DNA from: Candidatus Tectomicrobia bacterium
Lineage (GTDB): Bacteria > UBA8248
Length of the DNA stretch: 64,000 nt
Assembly (NCBI GenBank): GCA_016192135.1
Contig: JACPUR010000041.1
Coordinates: forward strand, 124,001-188,000
Direction: 5' to 3'
The notes under the pieces are model-generated. The model was not told the DNA's origin. It saw nothing but the letters and a program-made list of their open reading frames with translations, and searched no databases. Position 1 is the first letter of the stretch. Each line of letters starts with the position of its first letter. Made by a program: the position numbers and the translations under genes. Positions 52,680 through 61,366 of the stretch are shown piece after piece.

Positions 52680-53356
52680 GCGGAGCGGCGGACGAAATGA
52701 CGGACAAGAGGGAAGAAGACCGGCTGCCCGCGGGGCACCAGCCGCGCTGGGCGAAGTTCCTGGTGCGGGGGCTCATCCGACTGGCGTACGGGGGGGCGGA
52801 GGTGGCCGGGCTGGAGCACGTCCCCCGACAGGGACCCCTCATCATCGCCCCCACCCACCGCAGCTATCTGGACCCGATCATCCTGAGCGCCTTCCTGCCC
52901 CGCGTCATCTACTGCATGGCGAAGCGGGAGCTGTTCGCGCACCCGCTCCTGGGCTTCCCCGTCCGCTTCTTCGGGTCGTTCCCCGTGGACCGGGGAGCCG
53001 CCCGCGGAAGCACCTTTCGTGTGGCGCTTCGGCTGCTCCGCCTGGGGGGGACCGTGGTCGTCTTCCCCGAGGGGGGCATCGTCGCCAAGATGGGGGAAGA
53101 ACTGAAGGCGGGAATGGGTGCCCTCGCCTCCATGAGCGGCGCCCCCGTGCTGCCCGTTTACCTGGCGGGATCGAATACCTTGTTCAGCTGGCGCGAGGCG
53201 ATTTCGGATTCCCCCCGGCTCGTCTTCCGGGTGGGCCCTCCCATCACCGTGCCGGAGCGGCGGGGCCGGGAGGGCCGGGAGGAGATGACCCGCCGGGTGA
53301 TGGCGGCCCTGGGCGGGCTGGAGCGTGCTTCGGGCGTGCAAACGCCGGAGCGTTGA
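52676..53356 (+). CDS. Lysophospholipid acyltransferase (PlsC/LPLAT family)
   Basis: A 226-residue peripheral membrane acyltransferase. The catalytic HX4D is His 61 to Asp 66 in PTHRSYLDPIIL; the later FPVDRGAARG and VVVFPEGG are the glycerophosphate-binding motifs of the family. It is expected to make phosphatidic acid from acyl-lysophosphatidate. ATG 52676 overlaps the oxidoreductase stop. Confidence 0.9.
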   Translation: MSGAADEMTDKREEDRLPAGHQPRWAKFLVRGLIRLAYGGAEVAGLEHVPRQGPLIIAPTHRSYLDPIILSAFLPRVIYCMAKRELFAHPLLGFPVRFFGSFPVDRGAARGSTFRVALRLLRLGGTVVVFPEGGIVAKMGEELKAGMGALASMSGAPVLPVYLAGSNTLFSWREAISDSPRLVFRVGPPITVPERRGREGREEMTRRVMAALGGLERASGVQTPER

Positions 53357-53424
53357 GGCGCGGCGGGGCGCATGCTACAAGGGCTTGACTTCATCCTTCC
53401 GCCGATATTTTAAAGGATCCCTCC

Positions 53425-54171
53425 ATGCCGATTCGCTTCGAGTTCAATGGGCGCAAGGTCATCCTCACCGGGGCGGCCGGGGACATGGGCCGGCGCATCC
53501 TCAGGGGCTTCCTCGAAGCCGGGGCCCGCGTCTACGCCACCGACCGGGAGGGTCCCCGCCTCGACGCCCTCGAGGGCCCCTCCGGCCAATCGAAGAAAGG
53601 CGCCTGCGACCTGACGAACGTGCCGGACATCCGGCGCGCGATGCGGGAGGCGCTGGGCTGGCTGGGCGGCCTGGACGTGCTGGTGAACGTCGCGGGCTAT
53701 ATGCCTATCCGCCCGCCCCTGGAGCTCAAGGAGAGCGACTGGGCGGCCATCCTGGGCGTCAACCTGCTCGCCCCCTACTACTGCATCCAGGAGACGGCCG
53801 AGGCGCTCAAGGCCTCGGGCTCGGGGCGCATCATCAGCTTCGCCTCGATCGCCGGGAAGATGGGTGGGATCGGCCCCAACCTCCCCTACGCGGCGGCCAA
53901 GGCGGGCCTCCTGGCCATGACCTACAACCTGGCGCGCGAGCTGGCCAAGACAGGCGTGACGGTCAACTGCATCCTCCCCGGCCCGGCCGACACCGGCCTC
54001 CATTTCGAGTCCCCGCCCGAGATGCTCGCCAAGGCGCGGCAGGCCCACCCCATGGGACGCCTCACCACGCCGGACGACGTCTGGCAGGCGGTCCTCTTCC
54101 TCGCCAGCGAGGAGGCGGCCCACATCAACGGCGAGGCCCTGGACGTGAACGGCGGATTCTGGACGGACTGA
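53425..54171 (+). CDS. Short-chain dehydrogenase/reductase (SDR)
   Basis: A 248-residue classical SDR with TGAAGDMG (15-22), a modified NVAG in VLVNVAGYM, catalytic Ser in ISFASIAG and Tyr/Lys in YAAAK. The C-terminal EEAAHINGEALDVNGGFW closing is typical. The cofactor motif has Met in place of Ile (GDMG). It sits 23 bp upstream of the Sec-sulfurtransferase and is probably co-transcribed with it. Substrate unknown. Confidence 0.92.
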   Translation: MPIRFEFNGRKVILTGAAGDMGRRILRGFLEAGARVYATDREGPRLDALEGPSGQSKKGACDLTNVPDIRRAMREALGWLGGLDVLVNVAGYMPIRPPLELKESDWAAILGVNLLAPYYCIQETAEALKASGSGRIISFASIAGKMGGIGPNLPYAAAKAGLLAMTYNLARELAKTGVTVNCILPGPADTGLHFESPPEMLAKARQAHPMGRLTTPDDVWQAVLFLASEEAAHINGEALDVNGGFWTD

Positions 54172-54194
54172 CCATTCTGCAGGAGAGAAACGCC

Positions 54195-55034
54195 ATGGCA
54201 ACCGACAATCCCAAAGGGTACGCGAACCCGGGCCTGCTCTGGACTCCCGCCCGGCTCCACGCGCGGCTCGGCGACCCGAACCTGCGCATCATCGACACGC
54301 GGCCCGGCGAGCGCTTCGCCATGGGCCACATCCCCGGCGCCCGGCACTTCGACGTGTACGGGATCAACTGCGACGACACGGACGAGGCGCCACTCCAGTC
54401 CTTCCTGCGGATGTGGGCTTTCCTGCTCGGGAACCGCGGCGTCTCCTTCGGCAACACCATCGTTTTCTATGACGACATCACCGGGAACACCTGCGTGCGG
54501 GGCTTCTGGTTCCTGGAGCTCTTCGGCCACCCGGACGTGCATGTCCTGGACGGGGGATACAAGGCCTGGGAGCGCGCGGGCCTCCCTACGGCGCGGGACG
54601 CCGAGGTGCCCCAGGCGGCCAGGTTCGAGTACACCCTGAACCGGCATTGCCTCGCGACCTATAAGGACGTGCTGGCGGCCATCGGGGACGGGAATCACCT
54701 GCTCCTCGACACCCGCTCCGAGGGCGAATGGCGGGGCACCTCCAAGCGCGCCGGCCGGGGAGGCGCCCTGCCCGGCGCGGTCTGGCAGGAGTGGGTCCAC
54801 CATCTCACGCCGGAGGGGGAGATGAAACCCGCCGCCGAGCTGCGGGCGCAGTTCGAGGCGATCGGGGTGACGCCCGAGAAGGAAGTCACCGCCTACTGAC
54901 AGACGGGCTACCGTGCGGCGCACGGTTACCTGGCCCTCCGGCTCCTGGGCTATACCCACGTTCGGAACTATGTGGGCTCCTGGAACGAGTGGGGGAACCG
55001 CCCGGACCTCCCCGTCGAGATCCTCGGGGCCTGA
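54195..55034 (+). CDS. Rhodanese-type sulfurtransferase, selenoprotein (Sec replaces catalytic Cys)
   Basis: ATG 54195 (AGGAGAG before it) gives a frame with TGA at 54897-54899 (codon 235), then open to 55034; 279 residues. The two tandem rhodanese domains are about 15-130 and 150-275. In the second the active-site CxxGxR loop is read as [21 protein letters not shown], with Sec at the persulfide-forming Cys and the downstream [10 protein letters not shown] conserved. The first domain has no catalytic Cys (FYDDITGN), as in other thiosulfate sulfurtransferases. Family knowledge: they transfer sulfane sulfur; with Sec a selenylsulfide could form. No signal peptide. A 7-bp hairpin follows the UGA. 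Confidence 0.93.
54910..54926 (+). promoter_or_regulatory. Candidate SECIS hairpin of the sulfurtransferase gene
   Basis: ACCGTGC (54910-54916) pairs perfectly with GCACGGT (54920-54926) around a GGC loop that starts 17 nt after the UGA with G first. The 7-bp stem, 3-nt loop and spacing fit the bacterial SECIS consensus well. Confidence 0.7.
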
Positions 55035-55060
55035 TACCCTTGACACGGCAAAAAGAATCC

Positions 55061-55089
55061 TCGACAAAAGTCCCGGCATTCCCTAGAAT
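55061..55089 (+). promoter_or_regulatory. Candidate promoter of the first substrate-binding protein gene
   Basis: TCGACA (55061-55066), a 17-bp spacer and TAGAAT (55084-55089), five of six consensus bases in each hexamer, with a leader of about 100 nt to the ATG at 55198. Confidence 0.6.
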
Positions 55090-55197
55090 TTCGCCACTGC
55101 TCATGTCTTTTAATCGCCTGCCCTCCCGTCCACCCGCTCCTCGGGTACGCGGGAGGCATTGCAGGTCCGTCATTAGGCGCCAGGGGGAGGATCTGGA

Positions 55198-56223
55198 ATG
55201 AAAAAACCCGGCATCGGTTTGTTGTCCCTTTCGGCCGGATTCGCGCTCGCGCTCGCCACGGCGGCCCAGGCGGCCCAGCCTAAGCTCAACGTGGGGGCCG
55301 TCAGCAACACGGGCGCCATGGTGGTCTTCGTCGCGGCGGACAAGGGCTTCTTCGCCAAGCACGGCCTGGATGGCAAGGCCATCGTGCGCAACACGGGCCC
55401 CGAGCTCAGCAAGGCCGTGGACACCGGCGAGGTCGACTACGGCGCCGCCAACATCGCCAACATCCCGGCCGCCCTGGAGCGCGGGCTCAACGTGAAGGCC
55501 GTGGTGGGCTACGTGGGTGGCTCCTATTCCAAATCGACGGACGATAACATGCTAGGCATCGTCGTCCGCCCCGACTCGGGCATCAATTCCATCGCCGACC
55601 TCAAGGGAAAGAAGGTGGGCACCACCTTCGGCTCGATCAACGACGTCTATCTCGTGCAGATGATCCGGAAGAACGGCCTGACGGAAGGGGCCGTCAACCG
55701 CGTCAACGCCTCCAATCCTTCGATGGCCGCGCTCTTCGACAGCGGCGGCATCCACGCGATGGCGGCTTGGGAGCCCTACGTCACCAACATGCTCAAGAAG
55801 GTGAAGGGAGCCAAGCTCATCAGCCGGGGCGGGGACCTCGTGTGCTTCTGCACCGCCTTGCACGGCAAACCGCAGACGGTCTACAAGGACCGGAGCGCCA
55901 CCCAGAAGTTCGTGGACGCGATGTCCGAGGCCGCGGCCTTCGTGCGCGACCCCAAGAACCTGAATGAGATTGGGCAGATCGGCTCGCGCTACATCCGCGG
56001 CATGGACGCCGACCTGATCAAGAGCACGCACAAGTTCTGGATCTACGACATGCGTCTGGGCAAGAACTCCCACAAGGCCTTCAACGAATCGGTGAAGATT
56101 CTGATCGATCAGAAGAAGATGAAGAAGCCCTTCGACCCGGCGAAATACTATGACACCAGTTTCATCGAGAACACGATGAAGCGCCACCCCGAGTGGTTCA
56201 AGGATCTCCCGGGGGAGTCCTAG
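55198..56223 (+). CDS. ABC substrate-binding protein, tandem paralogue 1
   Basis: A 341-residue periplasmic NMT1/SsuA-type binding protein. The signal peptide (KKPGIGLLSLSAGFALALA...AQA) is followed by the fold start NVGAVSNTGAMVVFVAADKGFFAKHGLDGK and SIADLKGKKVGTTFGS. All five paralogues share a Cys-x-Cys in VCFCTALHG and a C-terminal HPEWFKDLPGES. The ligand is unknown. It is the first of the array that ends in one ABC ATPase and two permeases, about 5 kb downstream. Confidence 0.9.
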   Translation: MKKPGIGLLSLSAGFALALATAAQAAQPKLNVGAVSNTGAMVVFVAADKGFFAKHGLDGKAIVRNTGPELSKAVDTGEVDYGAANIANIPAALERGLNVKAVVGYVGGSYSKSTDDNMLGIVVRPDSGINSIADLKGKKVGTTFGSINDVYLVQMIRKNGLTEGAVNRVNASNPSMAALFDSGGIHAMAAWEPYVTNMLKKVKGAKLISRGGDLVCFCTALHGKPQTVYKDRSATQKFVDAMSEAAAFVRDPKNLNEIGQIGSRYIRGMDADLIKSTHKFWIYDMRLGKNSHKAFNESVKILIDQKKMKKPFDPAKYYDTSFIENTMKRHPEWFKDLPGES

Positions 56224-56290
56224 GCCCGAAGCTTTGCCGGCCGGCCGGGGAGGCCCCGGCCGGCCGGTTCGTCCCAGGGCGCCCGCCCCG

Positions 56291-56677
56291 TCAGTCCACG
56301 AACACTTTCCCGCTCTGGTACGGCCCGCCGCACCCTCCGTAGCCGCCCACGCCGTGGATGGGCTCGGTGTCGGAAGTGTTGACCGTGGAGTGGATCTCCC
56401 CGCGGGGAATGGAGATGAAATCCCCCGGCACGGTTTCGAACGTCCGCCTCTCCTCCCCGATGTACCAGAGCGCCTTCGGCCCGGAGAGGTGATACCAGAT
56501 GAGGTCGCCGTTGGCATGGTAGTGGGGCCGGCTCTTCTTGGCCGGGGGGAAGATGGTGCGGTAGAGCGTGACGCTCTTCACGCCGCAGGTTTCCTCGGTC
56601 AGCCCGTAGTGCATCTCGAAGCCGGGCTCGTAGACCAAATCCGGGTCTTGGTTCGCATTCCTGACCACCACAGCCAT
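56291..56677 (-). CDS. Cupin-domain protein
   Basis: A 128-residue protein with a cupin core: PHYHANGDLIWYHLSGPKALWYIGEE (His-x-His and an acidic residue) then PGDFISIPRGEIHSTVN with the third His. It faces away from the rest of the binding-protein array and shares the promoter region with paralogue 2. ATG 56677 follows GGGAGAG. The role could be a ligand-related enzyme or an intracellular binding protein; not determined. Confidence 0.8.
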   Translation of the reverse strand: MAVVVRNANQDPDLVYEPGFEMHYGLTEETCGVKSVTLYRTIFPPAKKSRPHYHANGDLIWYHLSGPKALWYIGEERRTFETVPGDFISIPRGEIHSTVNTSDTEPIHGVGGYGGCGGPYQSGKVFVD

Positions 56678-56785
56678 CGTGCTCTCCCCTTTTGTTGATT
56701 CGGGCCGGCGCCCGCGTCGGAGGAGGGGCCTCCGCTCCCCAGGCCGGCGCGCCGCCCCCGGCATCTGCCGCCCCCGGTCCTTTCC

Positions 56786-56814
56786 ATTGTGAATCGCCCG
56801 GGCTTTCATTATAA
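56786..56814 (+). promoter_or_regulatory. Divergent promoter region: paralogue 2 and cupin gene
   Basis: On the plus strand TTGTGA (56786-56791), 17 bp and TATAAT (56809-56814), a perfect -10. On the minus strand a TATAAT overlaps it at 56812-56807, so one symmetric -10 could serve both directions; the minus -35 is weak. Leaders would be about 90 and 120 nt. Confidence 0.55.
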
Positions 56815-56910
56815 TACTTTTCACACGGATTGTTCGTTTCGAAGCCTCGTCGGCCGGAGCGCCATTGACGTATGGGAACGTATGCGGATTTCATTCTGAG
56901 GGGGACGGTC

Positions 56911-57936
56911 ATGCGGAAATTCCTATGTTTCGTCTGGATCGCGGCCGTGACGCTGGGATTCTCCGCCGCGCATGCGGCTCCCGAGCGCACCACCCTGAAT
57001 CTCGGGGCGGCGATCAACATCGGCAATCTGCCCTTCTATGCGGCGGTGGACAAGGGATTCCTCGCCAAGCACGGCATCGACCCCAAGCTCCAGCTCTACG
57101 CCTCGGGCGCCGAGATGAGCACGGCGCTGAACTCCGGCCAGCTCGACATTACAGTCGCCGCCATGTCCAACATTCCCGTGGCGCTCGAGCGCGGCCTGAA
57201 GGCCCGTGCCTTCGTCTCATTCACCGGCTCCGCGTACACCAACCCGGCCGACGATAATCTATTGGCCATCGTGGTCCGGCCCGACTCGGAGATCAAGACC
57301 TTGGCGGACCTCCGAGGGAAGAAGGTCGGCGTGACTTTCGGCGCCACCAACGACCTCTATCTCCAGGAGGTCCTGAAGAAGCACAACATTCCGCTGTCGG
57401 CCCTCAACCGGATCAATGTCCCCCTCGCCACTCCCGTGGGCTTGTTCGACACCGGCGGGGTCGCGGCCATGGTGATGTTCGAGCCCCAGAACACCATGAT
57501 GCTCGACAAGGTAAAGGGCGCCCGCATCCTCCTCCGGGGAGGCGGCTACGTCTGTTTCTGCTCCCAGGTTCACGGCCTGGAAGGACGGGTCTACAAGGAC
57601 CGCGCCCTTACCCAAAAGATCGCGGACGCCGTCGCGGAGACCGGCGCCTGGCTGCGGGACCCGAAGAACCTAGACGAGGTGGCGCAGATCGCCTCGCGCT
57701 ACATCCGAGGCCTCGACGCCACCATCGCGAAGCGGATCTTCAAGTACACCAGCTTCGACCCCCGCATCGGCAAGAACACCTACAAGGCGTTCAACATGTC
57801 CGTGCAGCAGTTGATCGCTCAGAAGAAGATGAAGGCGCCTTTCGACCCCATGAAGTACTACGACCCCACCTTCATCGATAACACCGTCAAGCGGCATCCG
57901 GAGTGGTTCAAGGATCTGCCCGCTGTTTCAGAGTGA
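56911..57936 (+). CDS. ABC substrate-binding protein, tandem paralogue 2
   Basis: A 341-residue protein of the same family: a signal peptide (MRKFLCFVWIAAVTLGFSAAHA), LGAAINIGNLPFYAAVDKGFLAKHG, then TFGATNDLYLQEVLKKHNIPLSALNRINV. The Cys-x-Cys motif reads VCFCSQVHG and the C-terminus HPEWFKDLPAVSE. ATG 56911 follows GAGGGGGACGG; a longer upstream frame lacks a signal peptide. It is more different from paralogue 1 than 3-5 are from each other by eye. Confidence 0.9.
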   Translation: MRKFLCFVWIAAVTLGFSAAHAAPERTTLNLGAAINIGNLPFYAAVDKGFLAKHGIDPKLQLYASGAEMSTALNSGQLDITVAAMSNIPVALERGLKARAFVSFTGSAYTNPADDNLLAIVVRPDSEIKTLADLRGKKVGVTFGATNDLYLQEVLKKHNIPLSALNRINVPLATPVGLFDTGGVAAMVMFEPQNTMMLDKVKGARILLRGGGYVCFCSQVHGLEGRVYKDRALTQKIADAVAETGAWLRDPKNLDEVAQIASRYIRGLDATIAKRIFKYTSFDPRIGKNTYKAFNMSVQQLIAQKKMKAPFDPMKYYDPTFIDNTVKRHPEWFKDLPAVSE

Positions 57937-58048
57937 CCACCGCGGGTCTTTCTTCAACGAGTGAGAGTGAGGTCGCGCAGGAAAGCTGATCAATCAAAGG
58001 CATGAGGCGCCATCATGCCGGGCGGCGGGACCACGGGGAGGAAAACCG

Positions 58049-59065
58049 ATGCGGAAGCTCTTGGGCGTGGCTGCGATTCTCTGGAGCGGAATCCTCTCGG
58101 CCGAAGCGGCCACCCCAATTGCCAAATACTCGATGGGCGCTGTCCCCAACACGGGCAACATGATCATGTTCGTCGCCCTGGACAAGGGTTTTTTCACCAA
58201 GCACGGCATCGATGCCAAAGTCATGCTCCGCGACACAGGCTTGGCGCTGAGCAAATCGCTGCAGGCGGGCGAACTCGACCTTTCCGTCGCCGCCATGGCG
58301 AACATCCCCGTGGCGCTCGAACGCGGCCTGAAAGCCCGGGCCGTCGTGGGCTACACGGGCGCGGCGTACACCCAGTCGGCTGACGACGGCATGCTGGCCA
58401 TTGTCGTCCGGCCCGGCTCGGGCATCAATTCCCTTGCGGACCTGAAAGGGAAGAAGGTCGGAGTCATCTTTGGAGCAATGAACGATTTTTATCTCCAGGA
58501 AGTCCTGAAGAAGCACAATATCCCCCTCTCGGTACTCGACCGCGTCAACGTCACAACCTCCAACGCGGTCTCCCTCTTCGACGTGGGCGGAGTAGGCGCC
58601 ATCGTGATGTTTGAGCCCTTCAACACCATGATGCTGGATAAGGTGAAGGGCTCCAAAGTGATTGTGCGCGGCGGCGGCCACGTCTGCTTCTGCTCGGCGC
58701 TGCACGGCCTGCCTGAACGGATCTACAAGGACCGGGGCGTTACCCAGCGGGTGGTGGACGCCACGTCCGAGGCCGCCTACTTCGTCCGGGACCCCAGAAA
58801 CCTCGACGAGATCAGCCAAATCGCCTCTCGTTACATTCGGGGACTCGATCCGGATATTGTCAAGCGGACCCACAAGTTCTGGGGCTTCGACACCCGCATC
58901 GGCAAGAACACCTACAAGGCGTTCAACGTCGCTGTGCAGCAGCTGATCGCCCAGAAAAAGATGAAGGCGCCATTCGATCCCGAAAAGTACTATGATACCA
59001 CCTTCATCCGCCGGACGATGGAGCGCCACCCCGAATGGTTCAAGGATCTTCCCGGCGGGTCCTAG
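58049..59065 (+). CDS. ABC substrate-binding protein, tandem paralogue 3
   Basis: A 338-residue paralogue: short signal peptide (MRKLLGVAAILWSGILSAEA), then the fold start MGAVPNTGNMIMFVALDKGFFTKHGID and KVGVIFGAMNDFYLQEVLKKHNIPLSVLDRVNV. Cys-x-Cys is VCFCSALHG and the end HPEWFKDLPGGS. GGGGAGG lies 7 nt before ATG 58049. The KKHNIPLS segment is shared with paralogue 2, which suggests a recent duplication of that pair. Confidence 0.9.
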   Translation: MRKLLGVAAILWSGILSAEAATPIAKYSMGAVPNTGNMIMFVALDKGFFTKHGIDAKVMLRDTGLALSKSLQAGELDLSVAAMANIPVALERGLKARAVVGYTGAAYTQSADDGMLAIVVRPGSGINSLADLKGKKVGVIFGAMNDFYLQEVLKKHNIPLSVLDRVNVTTSNAVSLFDVGGVGAIVMFEPFNTMMLDKVKGSKVIVRGGGHVCFCSALHGLPERIYKDRGVTQRVVDATSEAAYFVRDPRNLDEISQIASRYIRGLDPDIVKRTHKFWGFDTRIGKNTYKAFNVAVQQLIAQKKMKAPFDPEKYYDTTFIRRTMERHPEWFKDLPGGS

Positions 59066-59165
59066 GCCTGCCCTCGGCCAGGAATGTTTGTCCCGAAAGG
59101 AATTTTTGTTCGTCCGAAATGTTTACGTTCGAAAAGCCATTACTTCCTGTTTCAAGGGGAAAATA

Positions 59166-60185
59166 ATGCGGAAGGGCGTGAGGGCGATTCTTGCGGCATC
59201 GGTGCTCATTTTATCCGCGGCGGAGATATCGGACGCAGCCGGTGTGGTCCGAATCGGGGCCGCGAGCAACACCGGCAGCCTGGTCGCGTTCGTCGGGGTC
59301 GATAAGGGTTTCTTCGCCAAGCACGGGATCGACGGGAAGGTGGTGGTTCGCAACACGGGGCCGGAGCTCAGCAAATCCCTGAACGCGGGCGAGATCGACT
59401 TCGCCCCCACCGCCCTGGCAATCGTGCCCGTCGCCCTGGAGCGGGGCCTGAACGTGCGTTCAATCGTCGGCTTCGTGGGCTCCTCCTACATCAAGCCGAC
59501 CGACGACAATATGCTGGGCATCGTTGTCCAGCCCGGCTCGGCCATCAATTCCATCGCGGACCTCAAGGGTAAAAAGGTGGGCATCACCTTCGGCACCAGC
59601 GCCGATTTCTACTTTCAGGAGATCCTGAAGAAGAACAAACTCCCCCTGAGCGCCCTCACCCGCATGAACGTGCCGCCCCTCACCGCCCTCAGCTTGTTCG
59701 ACGGCGGGGGGGCCGAGGCGATGGTGATCTGGGAGCCCTACCTGACGAGCATCCTAGACAAAGTGAAGGGCTCCAAGATCATTCTGCGGGGTGGCGACCA
59801 CGTATGCTTCTGCGCCTCCATGCACGCCATCCCCAGCAATATCTATAAGGATCCGGATCTCACCCAGCGCGTCGTGCATGCCATGTCCGAGGCCGCCGCC
59901 TTCGTGCGAGATCCCAAGAATCTCGACGAAGTTGGGCGCATCGGCGCACGCTACGTCCGCGGCATGGACGCCGAGCTCATCAAACGCACTCACAAGTATT
60001 GGGTCTATGACATGCGGATCGGGAAGAACACCTTTGTGGCGTTCAATGCTTCGGTGAAGCAGTTGATCGCCCAGAAGAAGATGAAGAAGCCCTTCGACCC
60101 GGCGAGGTACTACGACATAACCTTCATCAAGAGGACGATGGAGCTTCACCCTGAATGGTTCAAGGATTTGCCCGGGGAGTCCTAG
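59166..60185 (+). CDS. ABC substrate-binding protein, tandem paralogue 4
   Basis: A 339-residue paralogue: MRKGVRAILAASVLILSAAEISDA signal peptide, GAASNTGSLVAFVGVDKGFFAKHGIDGK, then KVGITFGTSADFYFQEILKKNKLPLS. Cys-x-Cys VCFCASMHA; end HPEWFKDLPGES. ATG 59166 with AAGGGG upstream. Shares VRNTGPELSKSLNAGEIDFAP-type segments with paralogue 5, its nearest neighbour. Confidence 0.9.
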   Translation: MRKGVRAILAASVLILSAAEISDAAGVVRIGAASNTGSLVAFVGVDKGFFAKHGIDGKVVVRNTGPELSKSLNAGEIDFAPTALAIVPVALERGLNVRSIVGFVGSSYIKPTDDNMLGIVVQPGSAINSIADLKGKKVGITFGTSADFYFQEILKKNKLPLSALTRMNVPPLTALSLFDGGGAEAMVIWEPYLTSILDKVKGSKIILRGGDHVCFCASMHAIPSNIYKDPDLTQRVVHAMSEAAAFVRDPKNLDEVGRIGARYVRGMDAELIKRTHKYWVYDMRIGKNTFVAFNASVKQLIAQKKMKKPFDPARYYDITFIKRTMELHPEWFKDLPGES

Positions 60186-60229
60186 GCGCTTCGTGGAGCC
60201 GGCGTTTTTCAGCGGAAGAGGGAGGGTGC

Positions 60230-61249
60230 ATGTTGAAGGCCATCAAGGTGATTCTCGCAGCCGCGGCCTTGGCGGTGCTGGCGGCCGGGGAATCGGCCGC
60301 CGCCGACCTTGTCCGGATCGGAGCGGGAGGCAACACGGGCAACCTTATCATGTTTATCGGAGTGGACAAGGGCATCTTCACCAAGCACGGGATAAACGCA
60401 AGCTTGTTCGTCCGCAATACGGGCCCCGAGCTCAGCAAGTCGCTCCAGGCGGGCGAGATCGACTTCGCGCCCGCCGCCATGTCCAACCTCCCCGTCGCAC
60501 TGGAACGGGGGATGGACGTGCGCGCCTTTGTGAACATGCTGGGCTCCCCCTACAGCAAAGTGAACGATGACGCCACGGTAGGGATCGCCGCCCGGCCCGG
60601 GTCGGCCATCAACTCCGTCGCGGACCTCAAGGGCAAGCGCATCGGCGTCACTTTCGGCACGACGGCTGACGCCTACTTGCTCGTCCTCCTCAAGCAGAAC
60701 GGCATCGAGCCTTCAGCGCTCCAGCGCATCAACGTCTTGCCCGCCAATATCGTTTCGCTCTTCGACACGGGTGGAATAGAGGCCATGGTGGCGTGGGAAC
60801 ATTTTCTCACCGCGATGGTCGACAAGGTCAAGGGATCGAAGGTGATAGTGCGTGGCGGAGGTCATGTGTGCTTTTGTGCCACCATGCACGGCCCTCCTTC
60901 ACGGGTCTACGGCAATAAGGAGCTCGTCCAGCGCTTCGTGGACGCCGTCTCGGAATCCGCTCATTTCGTACGTGACCCCAAGAACCGGGATGAAGTGGCG
61001 GCCATCGGCGTACGCTATATCCGTGGGATGAGCCCCGATCTCATTAAGCGCACGCTCCCCCATTTCATTTATGATCCCCGCATCGGGCAGAATACTTTCC
61101 GCTCTTTCGAGCAAACGGTGAGGCTTCTCATATCCCAGAAGAAGATGAAGACGGCGTACGACCCAAAACGCTATTATGACACTTCGTTTATCGACAGCAC
61201 CGTGAAACGGCACCCCGAATGGTTCAAGGACCTTCCTCCGGGCTCCTAG
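60230..61249 (+). CDS. ABC substrate-binding protein, tandem paralogue 5
   Basis: A 339-residue paralogue: signal peptide (LKAIKVILAAAALAVLAAGESAA), GAGGNTGNLIMFIGVDKGIFTKHGINAS, then RIGVTFGTTADAYLLVLLKQNGIEPS. Cys-x-Cys VCFCATMHG; end HPEWFKDLPPGS. ATG 60230 follows GGGAGGGTGC. It is the closest binding protein to the ATPase and permease genes (117 bp), so it may be their usual partner. Confidence 0.9.
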   Translation: MLKAIKVILAAAALAVLAAGESAAADLVRIGAGGNTGNLIMFIGVDKGIFTKHGINASLFVRNTGPELSKSLQAGEIDFAPAAMSNLPVALERGMDVRAFVNMLGSPYSKVNDDATVGIAARPGSAINSVADLKGKRIGVTFGTTADAYLLVLLKQNGIEPSALQRINVLPANIVSLFDTGGIEAMVAWEHFLTAMVDKVKGSKVIVRGGGHVCFCATMHGPPSRVYGNKELVQRFVDAVSESAHFVRDPKNRDEVAAIGVRYIRGMSPDLIKRTLPHFIYDPRIGQNTFRSFEQTVRLLISQKKMKTAYDPKRYYDTSFIDSTVKRHPEWFKDLPPGS

Positions 61250-61366
61250 CGTGAATCGTTCTTTCCGGAGGGGGTTTGGAGGGATAATCTGTCCTTTCGC
61301 TGCGGAATATTATTCGCCGGGCTTCTTGTTCGGAGCGAAAGGATTTTCGCCGGGGGCAAGGGAAGG

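Noticed and set aside
4940-55034. The four TGA-split genes as pseudogenes or sequencing errors
   Set aside because: Each has exactly one TGA at a redox-active site, no other frame damage, and a normal start and stop; chance does not explain four cases.
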